The position numbers and the translations under genes were made by a program. A DNA stretch of 64,000 bases, from positions 1,116,001 to 1,180,000 of the forward strand of contig CP042469.1 of NCBI GenBank assembly GCA_015243575.1, written 5' to 3'. Positions 17,338 through 25,217 of this stretch are shown here, piece after piece. The stretch is from Clostridiales bacterium (GTDB lineage Bacteria; Bacillota; Clostridia; Peptostreptococcales; Anaerovoracaceae). The notes under the pieces are model-generated. The model had not been told where the DNA came from. It did no database searches and saw only the letters and a list, made by a program, of their open reading frames with translations. The stretch's first letter is position 1. Each line of letters begins with the position of its first letter.

Positions 17338-18243
17338 ATGAACGGATTAGATAAAATTTTGGAAAAGCTGCCTGCAGAGGTCAGTGAACCCATGAAGGAG
17401 CTGCCTGCGGGAATTAAAAAAAATCTGGAAGAGGTCCGGATCAGGAATGGAAACCATGTTCTGATATTTGCAGGAGGTAAGGAATATGAATTGGAGTCTA
17501 AGAAAGGAAAAATAGATAACTACATAATTAACAATATATTTAACGCATTACTTAACCATTCCGCCTATGCCTATCAAGAAGAACTTGCAAATGGCTATAT
17601 TACAATTGAAGGTGGTCATAGAGTGGGCGTATGCGGAAAAGCTGTCATGGAAAACGGGAAGGTAAAAACCATTAAGGATATTTCCTCTGTTAATATCAGA
17701 AGAAGCAGGGAGATCATAGGTGTTTCTGACCCTTGTATGAACTATTTACTAAATGGAAAGGGTCAGATACACAATACGTTGATTATTTCACCGCCGAAAT
17801 GCGGCAAAACAACGCTCCTACGGGATATGATCCGAAATTTAAGCGGTATGGGTTATCAGGTGGGTGTTTGTGATGAGCGTTCGGAAATTTCAGGGATGTA
17901 TAACGGAAAAACGTCATACGATTTGGGGATTAGAACGGACGTTCTTGATGGCTGCCCAAAAGAAAAAGGGATGATCATGCTCATTCGGTCTATGTCACCG
18001 GACATCATTGCCACCGATGAAATCGGAAAAAAAGAAGACTGCCATGCAATTGAAGCAGCCATATGTGCAGGGATCAGCCTTCTGACCACCATTCACGGCA
18101 GCAATTATGCAGATGTTAAGAGCTCCGGCATCGGAGAAATGGTTGAGCGAGGCGTTTTCGAACGTCTGATCTTTCTGTCCAATGTACCGGCCATAGGCTC
18201 TATTGCAGCCATTAGGGATTGGAGGAATCAGGATGTTGTTTAA
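17338..18243 (+). CDS. spoIIIAA: Stage III sporulation protein AA (ATPase)
   Basis: Secretion-type ATPase of the SpoIIIA-SpoIIQ channel, working in the mother cell next to the engulfing membrane. 301 residues with an N-terminal helical part, the Walker A motif PPKCGKTTLL, the CDERSEISG segment, a Walker B-like DIIATDEIG, and TTIHG. Related to type II/IV secretion ATPases and R3H-less relatives. ATG at 17338 with GGTGAGGAG just upstream. It overlaps spoIIIAB by 11 bp. Confidence 0.95.
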   Translation: MNGLDKILEKLPAEVSEPMKELPAGIKKNLEEVRIRNGNHVLIFAGGKEYELESKKGKIDNYIINNIFNALLNHSAYAYQEELANGYITIEGGHRVGVCGKAVMENGKVKTIKDISSVNIRRSREIIGVSDPCMNYLLNGKGQIHNTLIISPPKCGKTTLLRDMIRNLSGMGYQVGVCDERSEISGMYNGKTSYDLGIRTDVLDGCPKEKGMIMLIRSMSPDIIATDEIGKKEDCHAIEAAICAGISLLTTIHGSNYADVKSSGIGEMVERGVFERLIFLSNVPAIGSIAAIRDWRNQDVV

Positions 18244-18754
18244 GCTAATTCTCTGTATCGTTATTTTGGCAGCAGGAGCGCTGATGGGACAGCTAAAGGC
18301 GAAGACCTTTGATAACAGAGTCTTTCATTTGCAGGATTTGATTACAACTTTAAAAGTATTGGAATCAGAAATGAAATACCGTCTTGATCCTCTTCCGGAA
18401 CTGTTCTCACGAATCGGCGCAGCGCGTCCCGGAATGAGCAGCGATCTATTAAATACTGCAGCAGAAAACCTGAAAACCAGAATGGGGACCGATCTTCCCA
18501 CCTGTTGGAAAGAAGCAGTGGAAAAGGCTTATAAAGAAAGTGCGTTGAAAGCAGAGGATAAAAGAATCCTCTCAGACCTTGGCATTGAGCTGGGTAAAAC
18601 GGACTTAAACAGCCAGACAGGCATGTTCCTGAGAACCTTTTCACTTTTGGAGGCTCAGGTCATGGAAGCTTCCGATGAGAAAAAATCAAAGGGGAGAATG
18701 TACAAGAGTCTTGGACCGGCTGTCGGAATGCTCATTGTGATCCTGCTGATCTAA
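18233..18754 (+). CDS. spoIIIAB: Stage III sporulation protein AB
   Basis: Type II secretion GspF-like membrane protein of the SpoIIIA complex. 173 residues from the ATG at 18233, which has GGAGG 7 nt upstream: an N-terminal membrane helix (LFKLILCIVILAAGALMG), the LITTLKVLESEMKYRLDPLPE region typical of the family, and a C-terminal membrane helix (LGPAVGMLIVILLI). After it the operon is broken: a terminator and a HAD hydrolase gene separate it from spoIIIAC, unlike the usual uninterrupted AA-AH order. Confidence 0.94.
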   Translation: MLFKLILCIVILAAGALMGQLKAKTFDNRVFHLQDLITTLKVLESEMKYRLDPLPELFSRIGAARPGMSSDLLNTAAENLKTRMGTDLPTCWKEAVEKAYKESALKAEDKRILSDLGIELGKTDLNSQTGMFLRTFSLLEAQVMEASDEKKSKGRMYKSLGPAVGMLIVILLI

Positions 18755-18786
18755 GGAATCGCTGAATAATTCCGTGCGCACATCTG
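18752..18786 (-). repeat. Repeat B, copy 2 (inverted)
   Basis: Read on the - strand it contains GTGCGCACGGAATTATTCAG followed by CGATTCC, matching copies at 17063 and 19962. It starts at the spoIIIAB stop codon and faces copy 3 as an inverted repeat around the HAD gene. Confidence 0.6.
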
Positions 18787-18866
18787 ATCGGTTCATGTAC
18801 AAATTGTTGACAACTGTCATATTTTTGAATCATAATAATAGATGTTGAAGTTTTTACTGATGATTC

Positions 18867-18909
18867 AGGCAAAACTCAAAACTCAAAAGGTTTTTGGTTT
18901 TGCCTTTTT
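18867..18909 (+). terminator. Intrinsic terminator after spoIIIAB
   Basis: Stem AGGCAAAAC (18867-18875) / GTTTTGCCT (18897-18905) followed by TTTTT. A promoter-like TTGACA, 18 bp, CATAAT at 18807-18836 lies upstream of this hairpin, so it could also be an attenuator in the leader of the HAD gene. Confidence 0.7.
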
Positions 18910-18946
18910 CCTTTTAGAATAGGAAAATGGCAGGAAAGGTGATGAA

Positions 18947-19789
18947 ATGAAGCAAGCATATATTTTTATTGATATTGACGGAACCCTTCTTGATCCGGTA
19001 ACGGGAGTTCCGGATTCGGCGGCTGCTGCCATCCGTGAGGCAAGATTACGAGGACATAAGGTCTTTATCTGCACAGGACGATCAAAGATCAACATTCCAA
19101 CGGTGGTAAGTGAAATCGGATTTGATGGGTACATATGTGCTGCCGGTGCTTATGCCGAAGCAGAGGGAGATATTCTGATGCTTGAGACTCTTGATAAGGA
19201 AACGGTAAGGAAGCTGACGGAACCCATCAATTCTCGTAATATCGGTTGCCTGTATGAGGGATATCGAGCTACCTTCGTGAATGAACCGGTCTGTGACTAC
19301 GCAAAGCGGCTCTACAAGATTGACGCTTTTTTATTTGAGTTATTGGAGAAATACCATTGGGATACAGAAAAGATCCCAAGAGAAGCGGAATACTTGGGCG
19401 GTACCGAAGTAATCAGTAAGCTTTCGCTGCTCACGGATCACCTAGAGGATTTAAATGCGCTCTATCAGTACCTTCCCGAGCATTTGAAACTGACAATTCA
19501 TGATCCGAATGCCGAAGGGGTCTACCTTTGTGAAATCGCTATCAAAACCATTTCCAAGGCCAGCGGAATTGAGAAAATCATCTCCCGTTATGGCGCTTCT
19601 CAGGATCAAACCATATGCTACGGTGATAGTATGAACGATATCGAGATGGTGCAGTTTTGCGGAACAGGCATTGGTATGGTGAGCGGTTCATCTGCACTTT
19701 TAGCGGTTGCAGACGATTTCGCAGAGCCCGTTGCTGAAGACGGAATTTACAAGAGTTTTCTCAAGTACGGTTTGATTGAAAGCATATAA
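18947..19789 (+). CDS. HAD-IIB (Cof-type) hydrolase inside the spoIIIA locus
   Basis: Haloacid dehalogenase superfamily phosphatase of the Cof/YbiV type, 280 residues. Motif I FIDIDGTLL, motif II ICTGR, a C2B cap in the middle and the motif III/IV region CYGDSMNDIEMV are all present, so it should be an active sugar or nucleotide phosphatase; the substrate is not predictable. ATG at 18947 with AAAGGTGATG upstream. It is placed between spoIIIAB and spoIIIAC, has terminators on both sides, and is bordered by inverted copies of repeat B. Whether it acts in sporulation is unknown. Confidence 0.92.
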   Translation: MKQAYIFIDIDGTLLDPVTGVPDSAAAAIREARLRGHKVFICTGRSKINIPTVVSEIGFDGYICAAGAYAEAEGDILMLETLDKETVRKLTEPINSRNIGCLYEGYRATFVNEPVCDYAKRLYKIDAFLFELLEKYHWDTEKIPREAEYLGGTEVISKLSLLTDHLEDLNALYQYLPEHLKLTIHDPNAEGVYLCEIAIKTISKASGIEKIISRYGASQDQTICYGDSMNDIEMVQFCGTGIGMVSGSSALLAVADDFAEPVAEDGIYKSFLKYGLIESI

Positions 19790-19802
19790 GATTACACTTA
19801 AT

Positions 19803-19838
19803 GCAGCATCTTTGAATTTTTCAAGGGTGCTGTTTTTT
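19803..19838 (+). terminator. Intrinsic terminator after HAD gene
   Basis: Stem AGCATCTTTGAA / TTCAAGGGTGCT with a small loop followed by TTTTTTATTTT. Confidence 0.85.
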
Positions 19839-19858
19839 ATTTTACTCTCACTCCGTTG

Positions 19859-19886
19859 GAATAAATTCTTGTCCACAGAATATGAT
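19859..19886 (+). promoter_or_regulatory. Probable sigma-E promoter of spoIIIAC-AH (element A, copy 2)
   Basis: GAATAAA, 13 bp, AATATGAT. It matches the element before spoIIIAA in the -35, the spacer (TTCTTGTCCA core) and the spacing. It would give the second half of the split locus its own mother-cell promoter. Confidence 0.5.
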
Positions 19887-19961
19887 GTATTGATAGCGTT
19901 GGGCAGCAAAGTTTCATGCTCTGTCTTCCGGCGTAAACTCTTAAGGATGTGCAGATTTTAA

Positions 19962-20000
19962 TGAAGTGTGCACACGGAATAAATCAGTGCTTCCACAGAT
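19962..20000 (+). repeat. Repeat B, copy 3
   Basis: Contains the perfect palindrome GTGTGCACAC followed by GGAATAAATCAGTGCTTCCA. Direct relative of the copy at 17063 and inverted relative of the copy at 18752. Confidence 0.6.
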
Positions 20001-20034
20001 TAAGTTCGTGCAAATAACGAGAGGAGAAGTAAGA

Positions 20035-20235
20035 ATGGATATTAACGTGGATCTTATTTTTAAAATTGCAGCCATCGGCATCATTGTTGCTGTACTGAAT
20101 CAGGTTCTGATACGGGCAGGGAGAGAGGATCAGGCGATGATGACCACCCTGGCGGGGATTATTGTCGTGCTGCTGCTGATTGTGCAAATGATCAACGATT
20201 TTTTTATCACCGTAAAAACCTTGTTTCAATTGTAG
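20035..20235 (+). CDS. spoIIIAC: Stage III sporulation protein AC
   Basis: Small membrane protein (66 residues) of the SpoIIIA channel: two hydrophobic helices joined by the charged loop RAGREDQAMM, as typical. The ATG at 20035 has GGAG 9 nt upstream; the upstream in-frame extension overlaps repeat B and is not expected to be coding. First gene of the second half of the split locus. Confidence 0.93.
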   Translation: MDINVDLIFKIAAIGIIVAVLNQVLIRAGREDQAMMTTLAGIIVVLLLIVQMINDFFITVKTLFQL

Positions 20236-20274
20236 AGAAAGTTGCTAGTGTACAAAAGAAATGGAGTGATTTTT

Positions 20275-20670
20275 ATGGACATGGATATTTTTCGAATTGC
20301 AGCCATTGGTCTATGCGGAGTTGTTACGGCATCCATGGTAAAAGGCTACAAGCCAGAGTTTGCAATTTATGTGGTCATTACAACAGTGCTTGTTATCTTC
20401 ATTATGATTCTAAACAAGCTGACCTATGTATTTGAATTTTTAGGTGACATATACAACCAGATTACCTACGGCAGAAATTTTTTCCCGATTATTCTTAAGG
20501 TTTTGGCGGTAGCATATATTGCTGATTTTACGGCCCAGATTTGTAAAGACTCAGGGGAGGCAGCCATAGCCGGCAAGGTCGAACTTGCGGGGAAGGTCTT
20601 GATTTTTTATCTGGCGATACCCGTTATCATGTCAGTTATGGAATTGATCAACAAGATGCTGCCCAGCTAA
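20275..20670 (+). CDS. spoIIIAD: Stage III sporulation protein AD
   Basis: Polytopic membrane protein (131 residues) of the SpoIIIA complex, with hydrophobic segments near residues 5-20, 28-50, 75-95 and 100-125 and the family pattern KGYKPEFAIYV at the first loop. Start ATG at 20275 with GGAG 9 nt upstream; a second ATG two codons later is possible. Thirty-nine bp after spoIIIAC. Confidence 0.92.
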   Translation: MDMDIFRIAAIGLCGVVTASMVKGYKPEFAIYVVITTVLVIFIMILNKLTYVFEFLGDIYNQITYGRNFFPIILKVLAVAYIADFTAQICKDSGEAAIAGKVELAGKVLIFYLAIPVIMSVMELINKMLPS

Positions 20671-20722
20671 AGACGAAACAGAGGAATTACACGGCGGAAA
20701 ATCTCGGCGGAGGTGAAAAAAC

Positions 20723-21811
20723 TTGAGTATAGAAAGTATAGTTAACGAACAGCTTGCTGCCATGGACATGAGGAAAATTGAAGAACTATTCAATCTGTCA
20801 GGAAGCAGAAGCGTTTTTGGTGATACCTCTCCCGGTGAGATTATCCGCAGTATTCTCAAGGGAGACCCAATTTTCAGTCTGCATGATATTGTGGCAGCGA
20901 TTAGCAATCAGTTTATGAAAGAAATTCACATCAGTATCATGCTGGGGGTGCAGCTTGTGATCATCTGCATCATCATCGGACTGCTGAAAAACTTTTCAAC
21001 CTCCTTTTCGGAGGAGACTGTATCAAAACTTGGTGTAATCGTATGCAGCTGCTGTGTCATGGTACTATGTCTCAAAAGCTTTATGGATATCTATCAGGTA
21101 TGCAGTGAATCGGTCAATACCATGACGGTAACCATGCAGGCACTTTTGCCAATATTGGTACCTTTGCTGATCTCCATGGGGGGATTTTCATCGGGGGGAA
21201 TCCTAAATCCATTTATAGTGGGAGCCATCACAATATTCAATTCTTTTCTTCAAAAATTCATCATGCCGGCGGTCTATCTCTCCTGTATTTTTATATTGGT
21301 CAACAGCCTTACGGAGAGAGATTATGTCAAGAAGCTGGCGCTGCTGATCAGAGGAATTGCCGTATACGGAATCGGCCTAGCTGTGACCCTGTTTTCCGGA
21401 CTTACCCTAGTACAGGGACTCGTTACAAAAACCGCAGACGGAATGCTTGCAAAAACCGCCAAATATTCGGTAGACAATTTTGTACCTATAGTAGGAGGTT
21501 TTGCAGCGGATTCTCTGGATTTGATTATCAGCTGTACGACGATTATAAAGAATGGAATCGGGATTTTTGGATTGATCATACTGCTGACACTGCTGATCAT
21601 ACCGCTGGTTAAAATTCTTGCGGTGGCGTTGATTTTCAAAATCACGGCAGTGGTCATCGAACCCATCGGCAACAAAACGGTCTCCGATTGCGTGAATGAG
21701 GTGGGAAATACCGTCATTACCCTTGCAATCATCCTTTTCCTCTGTGCCTTGATGTTTATGATCTTTCTTTCCATCATTATCGGGATCGGAGGTGGAAGCT
21801 TATGGAAATAG
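20723..21811 (+). CDS. spoIIIAE: Stage III sporulation protein AE
   Basis: Large polytopic membrane component (362 residues) of the SpoIIIA channel, resembling transporter permeases. A soluble N-terminal 70 residues is followed by about eight membrane helices. Motifs include MQALLPILVPLLISMGG and NFVPIVGGFAADSLDLI. The start is a TTG at 20723 with GGAGGTG about 8 nt upstream. Its end overlaps the short spoIIIAF by 10 bp. Confidence 0.94.
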   Translation: MSIESIVNEQLAAMDMRKIEELFNLSGSRSVFGDTSPGEIIRSILKGDPIFSLHDIVAAISNQFMKEIHISIMLGVQLVIICIIIGLLKNFSTSFSEETVSKLGVIVCSCCVMVLCLKSFMDIYQVCSESVNTMTVTMQALLPILVPLLISMGGFSSGGILNPFIVGAITIFNSFLQKFIMPAVYLSCIFILVNSLTERDYVKKLALLIRGIAVYGIGLAVTLFSGLTLVQGLVTKTADGMLAKTAKYSVDNFVPIVGGFAADSLDLIISCTTIIKNGIGIFGLIILLTLLIIPLVKILAVALIFKITAVVIEPIGNKTVSDCVNEVGNTVITLAIILFLCALMFMIFLSIIIGIGGGSLWK

Positions 21812-21969
21812 CCAGAGAGTGGGTGAAGAATGTTTTCATCATTATCGTTGCGATTACTTTTGTTGAAATCCTTCTTCCGGCAGGCAGTATGAGCAAGTAT
21901 CTGAAATTTATTTTTTCTTTGATCATTATGGCCATAATATTGTCGCCGCTGGCAATTTTCCTGGAATAA
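21802..21969 (+). CDS. spoIIIAF: SpoIIIAF-like protein, very short form
   Basis: A 55-residue frame starting with ATG at 21802 inside the end of spoIIIAE (GGAGGTGG 6 nt upstream). It reads MEIAREWVKNVFIIIVAITF then a second hydrophobic stretch (LKFIFSLIIMAIILSPLAIF). This two-helix hairpin matches the N-terminus and gene position of SpoIIIAF, but usual SpoIIIAF is about 200 residues with a soluble domain after the helices. The 122 bp before spoIIIAG cannot hold that domain in any frame, so this is a natural short form or a truncation. Confidence 0.8.
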   Translation: MEIAREWVKNVFIIIVAITFVEILLPAGSMSKYLKFIFSLIIMAIILSPLAIFLE

Positions 21970-22091
21970 GGAACCCTCCATAATTATATATTATTAACGA
22001 GGCATTGAGTATTGCCCGTTACCACCCTGAGAAAAGGAAGTTTTTGGGAGATCAAAAATTTTCGATAGATGCGAGATAAGGAGGATAAAGA

Positions 22092-22547
22092 ATGTGGGAT
22101 AAACTAAAGAATGATAAATATGTTAAGGACTTGCTCGTCAGGCTGCTTACCGTTTTATTCGTTGCCGCCATCGCACTACTGCTCTTTGATGTCCTTACAC
22201 AAAGCAAGGATGGCAGAAGACAGATTGTTGATATGGATGGCGGTTCGGAGTATACCCAGGAGTCCGCACTGGCGACTCAGGAGGAAAAGCGGCTGGAAGA
22301 TATTTTGAGCCAGATGAAAGGGGTAGGGAAAACAAGTGTGATGATAACCTACCAAAGCAGGGAGCAAACTGAAACGGTCTTCGGCAGCGGAGATAATAAC
22401 AAGAATCTTATGGTGGAAGGAGTGATCGTTGCCTCCGAGGGAGCAGGTGACATTATTGTCAAGAATAACATTATCAATGCGGTTGCAACGGTATACGACA
22501 TCCCTGCGGCAAATGTAGTGGTATTTGAGAAAAACGGCATGAAATAA
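22092..22547 (+). CDS. spoIIIAG: Stage III sporulation protein AG
   Basis: Ring-forming component of the SpoIIIA-SpoIIQ channel, 151 residues: one N-terminal membrane helix (about 17-33), a linker and a ring-building (RBM) domain with LEDILSQMKGVGKTSVMITY and GVIVASEGAGD. This is shorter than the approximately 220-residue Bacillus form but normal for Clostridia. ATG at 22092 with AAGGAGG upstream. Confidence 0.93.
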   Translation: MWDKLKNDKYVKDLLVRLLTVLFVAAIALLLFDVLTQSKDGRRQIVDMDGGSEYTQESALATQEEKRLEDILSQMKGVGKTSVMITYQSREQTETVFGSGDNNKNLMVEGVIVASEGAGDIIVKNNIINAVATVYDIPAANVVVFEKNGMK

Positions 22548-22584
22548 ATTTAAAGCGAAAGCAGGATTAGGGGGGATATGGTAA

Positions 22585-23346
22585 ATGGAATTCACAAAAC
22601 GTAAAAAAATAATTTTACTGGGCATGCTTGCCCTTATCGTTTGCGTCGGTGTTCTGAACAACAAGCTGAGCAACGATCAGAATCTGTCCGCCACGGCTGG
22701 ATATGAAAATTATGAAGCGGAGCAGATGGATATTCATGACGGGGATGTTCTTGTTGACAGTGCCAATGTTGCGGAGCTTCCGTCAACTACAGGTACTGCA
22801 GTTGATCCCAATGCTGCGGTTGATCCCAATGCTGCGCCGGATGGCCAGGCTCCCGGTGAAACCAGCGATACAAATGGAAGGGTAGTTGATACCATTGCCG
22901 GTGGTGTAGTGCCCACCAACGCCGGCGAAGCAGCTGCGGTAGATCCTATTGACAAGAGTCTCATTGTTACCTCAGATAATCTTGAAGAACTTGCCAATGC
23001 AGACACTTATTTCGAAGAGGTAAGAGCTACGATCAACATGGACAGAAACCAGGTGATTGCAATGCTCACCGATGTTATCGAGGAAACGAAGGAAGGCCCT
23101 GAAAAGAACAATGCAACCCAGCAGAAACTGAAAATCATCAATTACATGAATACTGAGAAGGTAGTTGAAAACCTAATCAAAAATAAAGGCTTCACAGATG
23201 CTTTGGTGTTGATTACAGATAACTCTGTCAATGTGACTGTAAACAAGCAGGAAATCAGTCAGTCCGATGTGGCTAAGATCTGTGATATCGTCATCAGGGA
23301 AACGGGCCGTGATGCCAGCCAAATCGTGATTCAGAGCAAATATTGA
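22585..23346 (+). CDS. spoIIIAH: Stage III sporulation protein AH
   Basis: Mother-cell partner of SpoIIQ in the sporulation channel; 253 residues with one membrane helix at about 10-27, a long acidic and Pro/Ala-rich linker (30-130), and the YscJ-like ring domain at the C-terminus (RATINMDRNQVIAMLTDVI to the end). The linker contains a perfect 18-bp tandem duplication giving VDPNAA twice (22801-22836). Start ATG at 22585 with GGGGATATGG upstream. Confidence 0.94.
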   Translation: MEFTKRKKIILLGMLALIVCVGVLNNKLSNDQNLSATAGYENYEAEQMDIHDGDVLVDSANVAELPSTTGTAVDPNAAVDPNAAPDGQAPGETSDTNGRVVDTIAGGVVPTNAGEAAAVDPIDKSLIVTSDNLEELANADTYFEEVRATINMDRNQVIAMLTDVIEETKEGPEKNNATQQKLKIINYMNTEKVVENLIKNKGFTDALVLITDNSVNVTVNKQEISQSDVAKICDIVIRETGRDASQIVIQSKY

Positions 23347-23361
23347 GGATTGTAAAAAAAA

Positions 23362-23390
23362 TTGTATCTCCAGTTCACTTCTGCTATAAT
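23362..23390 (+). promoter_or_regulatory. Sigma-A promoter of the asp23-nusB operon
   Basis: TTGTAT, exactly 17 bp, TATAAT. The leader that follows holds an AATTTTGC/GCAAAATT inverted repeat (23404-23432) before the GAGGTG ribosome binding site. Confidence 0.7.
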
Positions 23391-23453
23391 GGTTCTAGCA
23401 CTGAATTTTGCTCGTCACTGCCTGCAAAATTTAATATACTAGAGGTGAAATGA

Positions 23454-23819
23454 ATGAGCACAGGATCCGATGAAAAACTGGGAACCCTGAAAATATCCGA
23501 TGATGTCATAGCAATTTGCACCATGAATGCTACTTTGAAAACAAAAGGCGTCGCAGGACTATCCAGTGTTTTCTCCGACAATATTTCAAAAAATATTTTC
23601 GGTAAAGAGCCCCTGTATAAAGGGATCAAGGTGAATCAAAACGATGACGGGATCGGAATAGACATATATATCATCGTGGAATACGGAGTTAAAATCCCGG
23701 AAGTGGCCTGGGATATCCAGGAGAATGTAAAAAAAGAAGTAGAAGCCATGACGGAAGCTGTTGTGAAAGCAGTGAACATACATGTTCAGGGAGTAAACTT
23801 CACAGACGAGGAGGACTAG
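23454..23819 (+). CDS. Asp23/Gls24 family protein (YqhY type)
   Basis: Envelope-stress-related Asp23/Gls24 family protein, 121 residues, with the LKISDDVIAICTMNATLKTKGVAGL core and the C-terminal VNIHVQGVNF strand. In Firmicutes this gene sits just upstream of nusB, as here; its loss in Bacillus selects acetyl-CoA carboxylase mutations, suggesting a link to fatty-acid synthesis. ATG at 23454 with GAGGTG upstream. Confidence 0.9.
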   Translation: MSTGSDEKLGTLKISDDVIAICTMNATLKTKGVAGLSSVFSDNISKNIFGKEPLYKGIKVNQNDDGIGIDIYIIVEYGVKIPEVAWDIQENVKKEVEAMTEAVVKAVNIHVQGVNFTDEED

Positions 23820-23824
23820 AAGAC

Positions 23825-24232
23825 ATGCGAAGAACCGAAGCAAGAGAGCTTTTCATGCAGCTGTTGTTTCAGATGGAAGTACAGAATGATTATGGCAAGG
23901 AAATAAAGGAACGATTTGTTCAGGAGCACCTGCGGGAATCCAATCAGTTGGATTATTTCAACAACCTTTATGAGGCTACCGCAAACAATCTTGATCAGAT
24001 CGATGTTAAGTTGGAAGCGTGCAGCTCCAACTGGAAAATTAACCGTATGGCTAAGGTTGACCTGGCAATTTTGCGGTTATCCGCGGCAGAAATCTTATAC
24101 CTGGATGAGGTGCCTGATTCAGCGTCGATCAACGAAGCTGTGGATATGGCAAAAAAGTTTGGCGGCGATGATTCGGGAAAATTCATCAACGGGATTCTGG
24201 GTAAGGTTGTAAGAACGAAAGATGCAGAATAA
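23825..24232 (+). CDS. nusB: Transcription antitermination factor NusB
   Basis: All-helical RNA-binding protein of 135 residues that joins S10 in rRNA antitermination. Seen: MRRTEARELFMQLLFQMEV at the start and the conserved RMAKVDLAILRLSAAEILY and SINEAVDMAKKFGGDDSGKFINGILG at the end. It follows asp23 by 5 bp and overlaps the next gene by 11 bp. Confidence 0.95.
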   Translation: MRRTEARELFMQLLFQMEVQNDYGKEIKERFVQEHLRESNQLDYFNNLYEATANNLDQIDVKLEACSSNWKINRMAKVDLAILRLSAAEILYLDEVPDSASINEAVDMAKKFGGDDSGKFINGILGKVVRTKDAE

Positions 24233-25217
24233 AGATCTGATTCTCGGCATTGATACCAGCAACTACACAACATCACTTGCGGTTACGGATATCAGCGGAG
24301 AAATCAAACTGGATGCAAGAAAATTATTAACTGTAAAGCAGGGCGAAAGAGGGCTTCGGCAATCCCACGCCCTTTTTCAGCATATGGAAAATCTGCCGGT
24401 CTTGATTCTCAAAGCACTAGAATCAACAGATAAGCATCGGATTGCTGCTGTAGCAGCATCCAGCAGACCAAGACCGGTAGAAGGTTCCTATATGCCTGTT
24501 TTCAAAGCCGGCGTAAATTACGGGAAAGTTATGGCAGCCAGCCTGGGGGTGCCATTCTTTGAGTTCTCGCATCAGGAAGGACATTTGGAAGCAGTAAAAT
24601 ACAACAGCCCATTAACGGAGGTTGGCGATTATCTGGCCTACCATCTTTCCGGCGGAACCAGTGAATTGCTGAAGGTTAGCAATGGACAAATCAACATTCT
24701 GGGGGGAAGCAGAGACCTTTCCTTTGGTCAGGTCATCGACAGAATCGGTGTAGTTCTTGGGATGGATTTTCCCTGCGGCAAACAATTGGATCAGATGGCA
24801 ATTGATGCAAGGGACAAGCTTGATGCAGCTGACAATAAAAAGTTACATCTTTTAAAAAAGATCCCTGTGAGCGGTCTTGAAATCAACCTTTCCGGCCTGG
24901 AAACACAGTGCAGACGGCACCTGGAAAACGGAGCAGATCCAGAATGGCTGATCTACGAATTGTTTCACCATATGGGAAGCTGCCTCGCAGTATTAACGGA
25001 GAAAGCGGTTACGGAATCAGGTTGCAGCCACGTGCTTTTTACCGGCGGCGTGACCGCCAGCAGCTTTATCAGAACGGAATTAAAAACCTATTTTAACGAC
25101 CGTCTCGTTTTCGGGCGGCATATACAGATCATGTTTGGAGATCCTGCCCTTTCCTCAGATAATGCGGTTGGGATTTCCTATCTCGGAGGGAAGGCTTTAT
25201 GGCTATCAAACCGGTAA
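24222..25217 (+). CDS. TsaD/Kae1-like domain protein (paralogue)
   Basis: ASKHA-fold protein of 331 residues with the N-terminal LGIDTSNYTTSLAV (TsaD has ETSCDETS), the metal-binding FSHQEGHLEA matching the HxEGH motif, HLSGGTSELL, and the C-terminal LFTGGVTAS. These features place it in the Kae1/TsaD family, but as the divergent type that Clostridia carry between nusB and xseA, not the true TsaD of tRNA t6A synthesis. Its function is unknown; the metal site appears intact. Both ends overlap the neighbouring genes, so it is embedded in the operon. Confidence 0.85.
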   Translation: MQNKDLILGIDTSNYTTSLAVTDISGEIKLDARKLLTVKQGERGLRQSHALFQHMENLPVLILKALESTDKHRIAAVAASSRPRPVEGSYMPVFKAGVNYGKVMAASLGVPFFEFSHQEGHLEAVKYNSPLTEVGDYLAYHLSGGTSELLKVSNGQINILGGSRDLSFGQVIDRIGVVLGMDFPCGKQLDQMAIDARDKLDAADNKKLHLLKKIPVSGLEINLSGLETQCRRHLENGADPEWLIYELFHHMGSCLAVLTEKAVTESGCSHVLFTGGVTASSFIRTELKTYFNDRLVFGRHIQIMFGDPALSSDNAVGISYLGGKALWLSNR

